Positions 1 to 8,027 of a stretch of 64,000 nucleotides of DNA are shown here, one piece after another. The translations under genes were made by a program, and so were the position numbers. The DNA lies in assembly GCF_036013525.1 (NCBI RefSeq), contig NZ_CP107853.1, forward strand, positions 1,302,001 through 1,366,000. The letters are read 5' to 3'. Within the stretch, counting starts at the first letter, position 1; each line of letters starts with the position of its first letter. The notes below the pieces were generated by a model. That model saw only the letters and a program-made list of their open reading frames with translations, was not told the origin of the DNA and ran no database searches. Source of the stretch: Nonomuraea sp. NBC_00507. Lineage in GTDB: Bacteria > Actinomycetota > Actinomycetes > Streptosporangiales > Streptosporangiaceae.

Positions 1-396
1 GAGGCCCAGCACCAGATACCGGTTGCCGCCCTCTCTGCCGCCAGGGAAATCCCACATGGTGCGGCCCAGCACGTTGCGCCAGCGGCGCAACATCACGTCC
101 CTGTACACACCGGCCTGGTAGTTGGGCTCGTCGAAGACGAACGCACGCGCAGTGGCGAGATCTGGCAGGTCGACGATGTGCACGCTGCCGGTGGCCGTGT
201 CGCTGTCACGGTGGAAGGTCGGGCCGCGGGCGATCAGCTCCGCCGCGTACCGGTCCATGTAGGACCAATGCTCTTCCACCAACTCGGCGCGCAGAGCCGC
301 GGAGTCGGGCCGATCGCGGTGAAAACAGAAGAACTCCATGGCGAGAGTACTTACCACGGCCCGCAGCGACGGCTCCATTCTGGTCATCGCCGCCAT
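1..396 (-). CDS. YciI-family protein, 3' end outside the window
   Basis: Open reading frame running off the left edge of the window. From an internal Met at 339 the product reads MEFFCFHRDRPDSAALRAEL, followed by the EEHWSYMDRYA and TGSVHIVDLPD segments and a GRTMWDF-like end. This is the pattern of small YciI-like (ferredoxin-fold, dimeric alpha-beta barrel) proteins of actinomycetes. The start is uncertain: ATG 396 has an AAGGA sequence five bases upstream, while ATG 339 matches the usual family N terminus but lacks a clear ribosome site. It lies upstream of and in the opposite reading order to nothing else visible; the methyltransferase gene next to it is read in the same direction. The biochemical role of YciI proteins is mostly unknown. 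Confidence 0.72.
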   Translation of the reverse strand, partial: MAAMTRMEPSLRAVVSTLAMEFFCFHRDRPDSAALRAELVEEHWSYMDRYAAELIARGPTFHRDSDTATGSVHIVDLPDLATARAFVFDEPNYQAGVYRDVMLRRWRNVLGRTMWDFPGGREGGNRYLVLGL

Positions 397-432
397 GGCG
401 ATCCTTCAGCCCCACCCCAGCCGCGATCTGTG

Positions 433-1365
433 TCAAGGGCTCAGCGGAACACAGTCCAGGATGACATGTCCGAGCGCGGTGCGGTGAACGTCGGCAACGT
501 CGAGCCCGGCTTCGGCAGCGATGGCGATGTAGTCCTCGACGGTGCGCTCGCGGCCGCCGCTGAGCACGAGCATGCGCAGGTTCATCTCGGCGAACATGGC
601 CGGGTCGGCACCGGAGCCGCCGTGTGACTCGATCACGACGAAACTCTGGCCAACGAACTCGCACCGCGCAGCCAACCCGCGCTCGGCCAGGTAGTGCCGA
701 CCTCGATCCACTGTGTCCGGCAGATCCACGAGCGTGGCCCGGATATCCGGGTGGGCGCGCAGCACTTCGGCGAGCAGGGCGCCGGTGCCCCCGCCGACGT
801 CGACCACATCCCGCACACCGGACCAGTCGTAGCCCCTGGCCGCGTCGGCGACGTAGTCCGCTCGGGAAGCCATCATCGCGTCGAACGACCCGCTCATCTC
901 GGGGTGCGCGGCAAGATAGCGCCAGAACGGGGCGCCGACGACCGTCTCCCACGCCGGTTGCCCGGTGCGGACCGTGTGCAGCAATCCGGTGAATGCCAGG
1001 TCCATCTGCCCGCCGAAGCCACCCAGGTCGAGCCGCACCCGCATCCCGGAAGGATGGTCGGACGCCAGCAGCGCGGCGGGCTCGTTGACGGCGAACCTGC
1101 CCGGCTCCGGTTCGGTGAAGACACCGCGGCAGACCAAGTGACGCAGCAGCCGGCCCAGGGCGTCGGCGTTGGTGTCAGACCGGCGTGCCAGCTCCTCGAC
1201 GGGCATCGCGTCGTCGGCCATCAAATCGGCCAGCCCCAGCGAGGCCGCGACCCGCACCGCCATCGGCGTGACCAGGTCCGTTACAGGTCCCAGTACGTCC
1301 CATGCCGCTTCCCATTCCGATGGCCGGCCGTGCTGCTCGTCGTGATCGTCCTCAGCGGTAGTCAT
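433..1365 (-). pseudogene. SAM-dependent O-methyltransferase, internally deleted
   Basis: Class I O-methyltransferase of the PF00891 type (plant COMT-like, common in natural-product pathways). It has an N-terminal winged-helix dimerisation part (about residues 30-100) and the SAM-binding motif DVGGGTG near residues 189-195. Start chosen at ATG 1365 because GAGGAG lies nine bases upstream; a longer frame begins at 1419. After CEFVGQSF (residue 242) the chain jumps straight to VVIESHGG. The roughly 35-40 residues normally found between these blocks, holding the LLxxVLHDWxD catalytic His segment, are missing in frame. The product is 310 residues against about 340-350 for the family. It is therefore probably inactive as a methyltransferase, although the reading frame is intact and could still be translated. 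Confidence 0.75.
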
Positions 1366-1502
1366 GCCACGACACTCCTCGCGCGGAATCTCAAGGCTGC
1401 TTTGCCCGGAAGCAACCATGCGACCATCCGCTTGGTCGGTGACGGTCGCCCTTACCTTGTCGTGCCCGGAGTATCGGTGCCATCGACGGGGAGTTGCCTG
1501 GT

Positions 1503-2159
1503 ATGGGTAGAAGCATGATCTTCTCGAGGTGGGCGGTCCAAGTCGCTGTACTCACTCCCTTGGTCATCCCGATCATCGCTGTCCCGCGGGCGGCAGCCGA
1601 CACGAGCAAGCAGCCACAGGCCGCGGCGCTGGCCCGCCGCATGCTGGACCAGTTGAAAGTAGCCCAGCCCTTATCAATCCGTGGTTACAGCCACCGGCGG
1701 TTCCTGCCTCGATGGGCACATCACAGAGGCAGGTGCGACGCACGAGAGATCGTCCTGGCGCGCGACGGGCGACGCGTGCGCAAGAACGCGAACTGCCACC
1801 CTGTTAAGGGCATCTGGCACAGCCCGTACGACGGCAAGCGACTGAAGAGCGAGAAGCAGGTCGACGTCGACCATGTCGTGCCACTGGCGTACGCCTGGCG
1901 CTCTGGCGCCAGCAAATGGAGCCAGGCGCGGCGGCGCGCGTTCGCCAACGACCTCACCCGCCCGGAGCTCATAGTGGTCAGCCATTCCGCCAACATCGCC
2001 AAGGGCGGCCAAGGGCCGCAGAGTTGGCGTCCGCCGCGCCGCGGTTATTGGTGCCGCTACGCGACCTCATGGATCACCGTGAAGCATCATTACCGGCTCT
2101 TCGTGACGCGGAAGGAGAAGGTGGCCTTGCTCAACATGCTCCGCACCTGCCGCGGGTAA
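1503..2159 (+). CDS. secreted HNH endonuclease family protein
   Basis: 218-residue protein with a Sec signal peptide (hydrophobic residues about 9-30, ending PRAAAD) followed by a small domain with the DVDHVVPLAYAW block at 121-132. Further on are W/R-rich, FANDL and an Asn of the SANIAKG segment. This is the His-Asn arrangement of secreted HNH nucleases of the GmrSD/DUF1524-like family seen widely in actinomycetes. ATG 1503 was chosen because GGGGAG lies nine bases upstream; a TTG at 1494 is also in frame. Four Cys may form disulfides outside the cell. Likely an extracellular DNase or nutritional/competition nuclease; the substrate is not shown by the sequence. Confidence 0.82.
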   Translation: MGRSMIFSRWAVQVAVLTPLVIPIIAVPRAAADTSKQPQAAALARRMLDQLKVAQPLSIRGYSHRRFLPRWAHHRGRCDAREIVLARDGRRVRKNANCHPVKGIWHSPYDGKRLKSEKQVDVDHVVPLAYAWRSGASKWSQARRRAFANDLTRPELIVVSHSANIAKGGQGPQSWRPPRRGYWCRYATSWITVKHHYRLFVTRKEKVALLNMLRTCRG

Positions 2160-2210
2160 TTCGCGCACTGACCAGGACTGCGGCGAAGCGCAGTCGAACC
2201 GTGACCTCAT

Positions 2211-2230
2211 TGTCAGGTATTCACCTGACA
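2211..2230. terminator. hairpin after the HNH nuclease gene
   Basis: Perfect inverted repeat TGTCAGGT-ATTC-ACCTGACA, eight-base stem and four-base loop, 51 bases after the nuclease stop codon. It has no strong T-run, so it could be an RNA-stabilising hairpin or an operator rather than a true terminator. Confidence 0.45.
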
Positions 2231-2841
2231 CGCCCACATTCCCACCGTCCGTAGGGTATGAGCTGTTGCGGGCGCTTGCTATGCGAACCTGTGGTTGCCA
2301 TAGAACTGTGGTTGGTTTCTCTGGGTTGATCGGTAGCGACTAAAGGTAATCGAATGGTAATGTTCAGTCACAGCCGGGTGTCTGACTGACGTCCGGTCCC
2401 CGCCCCCAGTGGTGTCCGCACCAACGGGACAGCGTCCGGCGGGGCGGTGGCCCAAGAGCCGCACTCCCTCCAGGAATGCGGAGTCAGGCCCCGATGACGC
2501 GGTTCTCAGCCACGGTCCGCCCAGCTATCCGGGCGGACGCGGCTTCGGTTTCCACCGGATCGCTTCCCGGCCTCGACTGGCATGCGACGAGGCTACGCTG
2601 ATGTCCGTTTTACTCATGTAAACACAGAGAACCGAAGACGCTCGCAACCAGCCGCGGGTCAGGCGCACGAGGCGGAGCTGCCTTGCCGCCGGGTAGCTGC
2701 CGATCGAGCGGGGGACAGCAGCTGCCCTTTCGTTCCGGGACGCGAAGCGGAGGACATGAGACACGGTCTAGCTGGGAGAACGGGCCCGCGTACACCCCGG
2801 GTTCCGCCGCGCCATAGCTGGTCCGTTCCGAGAGGTCGCCG
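2231..2841. other. intergenic region, no convincing gene
   Basis: About 610 bases without a supported reading frame. An A+T-richer stretch at 2270-2370 contains an imperfect direct repeat, GAACCTGTGGTTG at 2285-2297 and GAACTGTGGTTG at 2303-2314, which looks like a regulator site. The rest has high G+C frames on both strands without recognisable domains. The promoter of the gene at 2842 should lie here. Confidence 0.4.
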
Positions 2842-4374
2842 ATGTCCACACCATTCCCGCCCGGCCGGCAGCCGCAGGGCCCCGGGGTGCCCGGAGCACC
2901 GCGCCATGCTGGAGCACCGGGCCGGCATTCCGGTGGCTTTCCGCCGAACGCATCGGGAGGAATGGCCCCGAGAGGGTCGGCACCAGGCGGTCCCGTAGGG
3001 CAGTGGCCGCCTCCCCCGCGCAGCGGCGGCGGTGGGAAAGGGCTGTTGATCGCCGTCGTCGCCGTGCTCTGCGTCCTCCTGATCGCCGGAGTGGCCGGAG
3101 GTTGGATGCTTCTTAGCCGCAGTGGCGGCGGCGAACCCGGACCATCCTCGAGCTTCACCTACGACCGGGGTAATCCAGTCCGGTCACCGGCGGCCGAGAG
3201 GGTGAAATTGCGGCCGATCACCGGCGACCAACTCTGCACCGCCATTCCGGACGGCCTCCGTAAGAGCCTGGTCACCGATGGCCGGTACGGCGGGAAGGAT
3301 TCGTCCACAGGGGCCGCCACCGAAAACGAGAAGCGGGCGGCCTGCGAGTGGCACAACAACAAGATGGACGTCGGCAACGGCATCATCGGCCATCGCACGC
3401 TGAGCATCTCAGTGGAAGCACGGAGCACGGAAAGCCAGAGCGCGGTCGAGTACGCCAAGGATCGGTTCGAGCGAGACAAGGAAGGGCACGAGCGGCGGGT
3501 CAACGTCCGGGACGGCAAACGAACCGACGGAAAGACCTCCGGATCGGCGTTCGGCGAGCTCAAGGAGCTGAAGTACGGCGACGCGTCGTACAGCCAGACC
3601 TGGATCGGACACAGCGGTCTCAAGACCACCGTGTTCATCCGGCAGGGGCCCTGGCTGATCAATGTCGAGTACGGCGGCAGCAACCGGACAGGCGACAAGT
3701 ACCCCTCCGGCGACGAAGTACGGGCCGGGGCCGGCAAGGTCGCCGAGCGTGTCACCGCGGAAATGGCCAAGGACGCCGGCAAGGTGAAGCTTGCCGGGCC
3801 GTGCGCGATCCTCACCGCCAAAGAAATAGGGTCGGCATTCTTCCCCACCGTTCAAGGACCATCCGTCGGCGGTAATGACGGCCGGATCCAGCACACCACC
3901 TGCACCTGGCGCATAAACGAGGCGGTCGAGCACCAGCCAGGGCAGGAGTTCACCGCTCGCGGCGGCGAGCTTCGCATCCACGTGGTCGACTGGGGCGGCG
4001 GCGACCTGGGATCGACGTTCCAATTCGAGCGAGATGCCAAGAAGTACGACCGCTACCACGCCAAGGGCGGCATCGGCAACGACAACACCCACACTGTCTA
4101 CGAGCCACGCCAGGAGCTCTCCGGGCTCGGCGAGAAGGCGTTCGCCGTGGTCTCCTCCACCACCAGGCCGGGTCGGCCGGACGAGGATCCCATGCAGGAG
4201 GTTCTGATCAAGACACTGGTCGGCGATCGGACGGTCGAGTTCACCTTCAGAGGTACGACAACCGGCGGCGGCGTCGTCGGTGCCGGGGACTATCAGAAGC
4301 CCGTCTTCGAGTCATCCGTCGCGCAAAAGGCCGTGGCGAAGCTGGCCAAGGCCTTCCTCGCCGACCTGAAATGA
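2842..4374 (+). CDS. membrane-anchored extracellular protein with proline/glycine-rich N terminus
   Basis: 510 residues. The first about 65 residues are rich in Pro, Gly and Ala (cytoplasmic tail). A single membrane helix follows (KGLLIAVVAVLCVLLIAGVAGG, about residues 66-90), then a 415-residue extracellular part with two related halves, each containing an Ala-Cys-x-Trp segment (AACEWHNNKMD; TTCTWRINEAV) and paired cysteines (QLCTAIP; GPCAILT). This is the layout of DUF3558-like actinomycete surface proteins. ATG 2842 has GAGAGG six bases upstream. The function is unknown. The duplicated half suggests two copies of one fold that each carry a disulfide. Confidence 0.7.
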   Translation: MSTPFPPGRQPQGPGVPGAPRHAGAPGRHSGGFPPNASGGMAPRGSAPGGPVGQWPPPPRSGGGGKGLLIAVVAVLCVLLIAGVAGGWMLLSRSGGGEPGPSSSFTYDRGNPVRSPAAERVKLRPITGDQLCTAIPDGLRKSLVTDGRYGGKDSSTGAATENEKRAACEWHNNKMDVGNGIIGHRTLSISVEARSTESQSAVEYAKDRFERDKEGHERRVNVRDGKRTDGKTSGSAFGELKELKYGDASYSQTWIGHSGLKTTVFIRQGPWLINVEYGGSNRTGDKYPSGDEVRAGAGKVAERVTAEMAKDAGKVKLAGPCAILTAKEIGSAFFPTVQGPSVGGNDGRIQHTTCTWRINEAVEHQPGQEFTARGGELRIHVVDWGGGDLGSTFQFERDAKKYDRYHAKGGIGNDNTHTVYEPRQELSGLGEKAFAVVSSTTRPGRPDEDPMQEVLIKTLVGDRTVEFTFRGTTTGGGVVGAGDYQKPVFESSVAQKAVAKLAKAFLADLK

Positions 4375-4450
4375 CCGACCGCGCCGCATCCCGTGGTTGT
4401 TCTCTGTGGGATTCGTGACGGGGCGCGGCTGGATCGCTCTCGCGCCGGTT

Positions 4451-4495
4451 GGTCAAAGGCCACTTCCCATGATGATCGGGAAGTGGCGTTTGACC
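4451..4495. terminator. bidirectional terminator between convergent genes
   Basis: Inverted repeat GGTCAAA-gg-CCACTTCCC, nine-base loop, GGGAAGTGG-cg-TTTGACC. Sixteen paired bases with a small internal bulge, lying between the convergent genes ending at 4374 and 4515. The outer AAA/TTT pairs give T-rich ends in both directions. Confidence 0.8.
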
Positions 4496-4514
4496 TCTTG
4501 TGCGGCTGAGATTC

Positions 4515-5414
4515 TTAACTGCAGTGTTCGAAGGGGCTGGTGTAGGCGCTGCTGCCGATGGAGCCGCCCCACTTGACGCATTGTCCGGGCGCGCTGCGCT
4601 TCACCGGCCCCGCATAGTAGCTGTAGCTGCCTGAGTCGGTCGTCCTGCTTTCCCCTTGCGGCTCCAGGAAGGCCGACATCGATGACGGAGAGCCGAGGTT
4701 CGTCGTCTTCAGTGTCACGACGCAGTTGTAGCCGTTGCCCGAGTTGTAGAGCAGGTAGGTGCTGCCGCCGGTGAGGCCGGCGGAGTCGACGACCGCATAA
4801 CCGCTGCCGCAGACCTCTTCCGGGGTGTAGGGGTTGCCGCTGCAGGCGTTGGTGCTCTTGATGGCCTTCTTCTCGCCCAAGGACACGGTCACGCCGTCTA
4901 CGGTCGGGCTGGTGTCCATCGAACCGGTGGAGGTCCGCTGTTCGTAGTGCAGGTGCGGAGCGTTGGAGCCGCCCGTCGAGCCGACGGTCCCGATCGTGGT
5001 GCCCTGACTGACGCTCATCGAGCCACCGGCCGACCTCACCATGGTCGCGAGGTGGGCATAGCGGGTTCTGCTGCCGTCACTGTGACGGACCTCTATCCAC
5101 TTGCCGTAGCTGGTGCTTCCCGCGTCGTAGAAGTACGCGGTGCCCGAAGCGGTGGCACGCACCGTTTCACCGTTGATGTCATCGCCCCCATAGTCCTGCC
5201 AGTCGATGGAGCCCGACGGGTTGTGGTTAGGGGTCCAGTTGTTGGCGTAGAAGGTCTTCCCGCAGTTGAAAGGGCTCTTGTGAGACACAGCCAGGACGCT
5301 GACGGCCTGTGCTGAGGCGGCCTGGGGAATCAGCGCTGCCGCGAGGATGACTAACAGGGCGATGATCGCGGATCTGAGGGTCTTCGGCCAGGTCGGCCTG
5401 CCGGTCGTGGGCAT
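4515..5414 (-). CDS. secreted M23 (LytM-type) peptidase
   Basis: 299-residue exported protein. A signal peptide (RSAIIALLVILAAALIPQAASAQA) is followed by a peptidase M23 domain. The zinc-ligand segments are NHNPSGSIDW (His and Asp) and HLHYEQR (HxH), with the usual VGSTGGSNAPHLHYE and ARYAHL-like surroundings (RTRYAHLATM). It would cut peptidoglycan cross-bridges or other glycine-rich peptides outside the cell. The C-terminal 100 residues carry several Cys and Tyr/Ser/Gly-rich sequence, perhaps a binding domain. Start ATG 5414 has GAGAGG five bases upstream; a GTG at 5420 is also possible. It is convergent with the preceding membrane protein gene. Confidence 0.85.
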   Translation of the reverse strand: MPTTGRPTWPKTLRSAIIALLVILAAALIPQAASAQAVSVLAVSHKSPFNCGKTFYANNWTPNHNPSGSIDWQDYGGDDINGETVRATASGTAYFYDAGSTSYGKWIEVRHSDGSRTRYAHLATMVRSAGGSMSVSQGTTIGTVGSTGGSNAPHLHYEQRTSTGSMDTSPTVDGVTVSLGEKKAIKSTNACSGNPYTPEEVCGSGYAVVDSAGLTGGSTYLLYNSGNGYNCVVTLKTTNLGSPSSMSAFLEPQGESRTTDSGSYSYYAGPVKRSAPGQCVKWGGSIGSSAYTSPFEHCS

Positions 5415-5872
5415 GCTCACCTCTCTGGACAGGTGCGTATGGGGGGATACGGTTAGGCGCCCAGTTCCTTTGATGTCGATGAGCTCGTGGCGACTCGATC
5501 ATGAACATAACCCTGAAAGTTCTTTTCATCAATCTCTGCAGGATGAAATTTTGCGGCTCCTCCAGCCATGCCTTTATGTACGCCCGTAATAAGAAATTCG
5601 GCCTTATTTCGGCCAGGTACCCATAAGGACAGAAGAGCAGTTGGTCGGTGTGACCTTCGCCAGGCGGCTCGTCCTGCGCCTCCCGACCCTCACAGTGGGG
5701 TGGCCGAAGATCGCCCGACACCCTTCATGGACGCCCTCCACATCCCCGCATCCCGGACGACACTGGGTGTCCGGTCGCTCCTAGGGGGCAATATGGACAG
5801 ACCTTTACTCAGATTTGGGATGGTCTGTATGGTGATCTAGTCAAGATCTATTCACCTGCATGAGGTTGAAGC
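5415..5872. other. intergenic region between divergent secreted-protein genes
   Basis: About 460 bases between the divergent peptidase gene and the small secreted protein gene. It is A+T-richer around 5490-5630 and must hold both promoters. No reading frame with a recognisable product was found, and no strong operator palindrome. Confidence 0.4.
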
Positions 5873-6280
5873 ATGAACCGCAAGAAGCTCGCACCCGTTC
5901 TCCTCAGCTCCGCCGCTGCGGCGGGCCTGCTGCTGACCCCGACCACGGCCGCCTCCGCACAGGCAGGCACCGCAAAGGCCGGCGCCGCTACGGCATCAGC
6001 CGGAGCCGCGGTCGAGCGCGACAGTGTCAGGTGCACCAAGCCCAGGGGCAAGTGGGCCAACTACTCCTGGGGCGAAGGCAATACGACTGCGACCATCTAC
6101 TTCAACAACCACTGCAGCCACAGGGTCAGCGTCAAGATCATGTTCGTCCGGAAGGGCTCGGTCGGCGACAAGGCCTCCAAGTACCGCTGCATGACGGTCA
6201 ACGCCAAGACCAAGGGCAAGAAGAAGTTCTACGCCGCCGTCTACAAGCCGTACTCCGTGACCCGGGTCAAGAGCTGCTGA
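5873..6280 (+). CDS. small secreted protein, function unknown
   Basis: 135 residues. It has a typical Sec signal peptide (MNRKKLAPVLLSSAAAAGLLL, cleavage near ASAQA), an Ala-rich spacer, then a compact basic domain with four Cys (VRCTKP, NNHCSHR, KYRCMTV, VKSC at the C terminus), so two disulfides are likely. It resembles the general class of small actinomycete exoproteins also present in this window at 14646, 15048 and 19939, but is not clearly homologous to them. The start has no perfect ribosome site (TGAGGTTGAAGC upstream). A perfect hairpin terminator follows 180 bases downstream. Confidence 0.7.
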   Translation: MNRKKLAPVLLSSAAAAGLLLTPTTAASAQAGTAKAGAATASAGAAVERDSVRCTKPRGKWANYSWGEGNTTATIYFNNHCSHRVSVKIMFVRKGSVGDKASKYRCMTVNAKTKGKKKFYAAVYKPYSVTRVKSC

Positions 6281-6552
6281 GCTAGCTTCGCCGAGGGGCG
6301 AGATCCCTGCGCGGGAGTGCGGTGGTCTCGCCCCCACCGGAGGACGAGCAAACTAGAGAGCAGGGGGCTAAGGACGAGGGGCCGGTGAGGGTCGATGCCC
6401 GCGCGGAGGTGCGACGATCCCCGTGCGGCCGCAGTCGTCGCTGACCTGCACTATCGTGGTGCTGAGTCCGGCACACTCTTCCTGTGCCGGACTCAGCCCA
6501 CAATCGCCGGCCTGACGCCGCTGATATCGATCACCGGGCGGACCGACAGGTC
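6281..6552. other. intergenic region with terminator
   Basis: About 270 bases between convergent genes. It contains only the hairpin at 6461-6497 and no supported gene. Confidence 0.5.
6461..6497. terminator. perfect bidirectional terminator hairpin
   Basis: GCTGAGTCCGGCACA and its exact reverse complement, 15 paired bases with a seven-base loop, between the convergent genes ending at 6280 and 6553. Confidence 0.8.
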
Positions 6553-7431
6553 TTAACTGCTGGCCTTGGCCCAGATCGACGCGAAGACGCCACCCTCGGT
6601 GTCCAGGCTAGTCGGCACGTATCCCAGCACCTCCATCTTCGTGGCCTGGAGCTTGTAGGTCAGACGGGACAGGTTCAGGTACTCCTTCAGCCCGGTCGCG
6701 TTGCCCTTGCTCCACACGGTGGTGTAGAGCTTGCCGGGCTCGACGGCCATGGCAACGGGCTGCAGACCCTGCTTCGCCTTCGCCAGGAGCTCCTGCCCGC
6801 GCTGCTCCACGGTCTGGCCCAGGGTCACCTGGACACTGCCCGTGGCGGCGCCGGCGACCCAGACGGCCGCGTACAGCGGCCTCTCGGCCGTGCCGTACAC
6901 GTCCAGCGAGCTGATGGCGTAGCCGGAGGCGCTCATCTCAGCGCTGACCTTGGCGAAGGCCTCCGCGGTCAGGCTCAGCTGGGACTTGACCTGCGCCGTG
7001 GTCTTCTCGAAGACCGCCGCGAAGACGGCTTCCGCGCCCACGCCAGTACCGGTGATCATGGCGGGCTGGAGGCCGGCCTTCACCTGGTCGCTGATGGTCT
7101 TCTGCAGGTTGGTGGCCGACAGACCCTGCAGGACGTTCACCTTGCGGGTGGTGTCCTTGATCCACACGGACGTGTACTGCGGGTTCGCCGCGTTCGACAC
7201 GCTCAATGCCTCGGGAACGTAGCCCTTGCCCAGCAGCTGCTTGACACGCTGCGTCAGCTGGGTGCCGGTGAGCGCGTCGAGGCTGATGAGGTCCAGCGGC
7301 AGGTTCTGCACCGACTGGGAGGCAGTGGTCTTGGCGGGCTCGGCGGCCGCCGGAGAGGCGATGGCCAGCAGGGGAGCGGTGACCGCCGCCAGCGCCGTGG
7401 TAAGGGCGACCATCCTCTGTGTGCGCCTCAT
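6553..7431 (-). CDS. secreted protein of five tandem BTRD1-like repeats
   Basis: 292 residues from ATG 7431 (AGGAGG three bases before the ATG; in-frame ATGs at 7509 and 7413 also exist). After a signal peptide ending near SPAAAEPA come five repeats of about 45 residues. Each has a Gly-(Tyr/Leu)-x-Pro turn and ends in a Tyr/Phe-x-x-Val/Ile-Trp strand: GYVPEALSV..YTSVWIKD, GLQPAMITG..FAAVFEK, GYAISSLDV..YAAVWVAG, GLQPVAMAV..YTTVWSKG, GYVPTSLDT..FASIWAKA. This is the pattern of the bacterial tandem repeat domain (BTRD1), known mostly as an accessory part of polyglycine hydrolases and beta-lactamase-like exoenzymes. Here the repeats stand alone without a catalytic domain, so a binding role is more likely than an enzymatic one. 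Confidence 0.7.
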   Translation of the reverse strand: MRRTQRMVALTTALAAVTAPLLAIASPAAAEPAKTTASQSVQNLPLDLISLDALTGTQLTQRVKQLLGKGYVPEALSVSNAANPQYTSVWIKDTTRKVNVLQGLSATNLQKTISDQVKAGLQPAMITGTGVGAEAVFAAVFEKTTAQVKSQLSLTAEAFAKVSAEMSASGYAISSLDVYGTAERPLYAAVWVAGAATGSVQVTLGQTVEQRGQELLAKAKQGLQPVAMAVEPGKLYTTVWSKGNATGLKEYLNLSRLTYKLQATKMEVLGYVPTSLDTEGGVFASIWAKASS

Positions 7432-7451
7432 GATCCTCCTATAGGTATAGG

Positions 7452-7471
7452 TTGTCCCAATTTTTGGACAA
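7452..7471 (-). promoter_or_regulatory. palindrome in the promoter of the repeat-protein gene
   Basis: TTGTCC-(8 bases)-GGACAA lies about 20 bases upstream of the 7431 start. On the coding strand TATACC/TATAGG sequences follow it and could serve as the -10 box. It looks like a repressor operator overlapping the promoter; no regulator gene is adjacent. Confidence 0.4.
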
Positions 7472-7764
7472 GAAGGGACCATAACAGAGAATGAGGGCAA
7501 GTTGACCAACCGTCACCATGATCGAAACATTCCTGTGTCAGAAAACCTCAGGTATCGGGGCAAGACGGACACCATCAGAGGGGTGTTCATGTTTTGCCAG
7601 GTCACTGAACGCGGGAGTCGTCCGTAGCGGCTCAGCAGAGGGATGTCGCTCCGCTGTCACTCGCCGTTCATCCTGCTCGAATCCCTGGTCACCCGGACGT
7701 TTGCCACAGGTGATTAGTGTCGCCTCGTGCACGTTGAGACGTTGAGGCCTGTCAGGATGACCTG

Positions 7765-7875
7765 TGGAGTCGCCTCAGCCGTCGGCCGCCGGCTTGAGCA
7801 GGCCCGTCTCGTACGCCGCCGCCACCGCGGCCGCGGGCTCCTGCGGGGCCTGAGCGTCCGCGCCGTCTGAGATTC
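7765..7875 (-). pseudogene. possible C-terminal gene remnant
   Basis: A short open stretch between two stop codons reads EPAAAVAAAYETGLLKPAADG then stop. It has the look of a protein C terminus, but no start codon or ribosome site is present. The rest of the roughly 590 bases between 7432 and 8027 has no supported gene. Identity unknown. Confidence 0.25.
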
Positions 7876-8027
7876 ACGCGTGGATGCGGCCCGCGATATC
7901 CACATGGCGCTACGCCGGGTCCGAAGCGGATCGGCAGGGGATCGTAACCCGCCGGCTCCAGGGTTGAGGTCAACCGTTCGGTGTCCGCCGGTGTTCTCTC
8001 ATCGCCGGATGTCTGCCCTGGAGTCCC

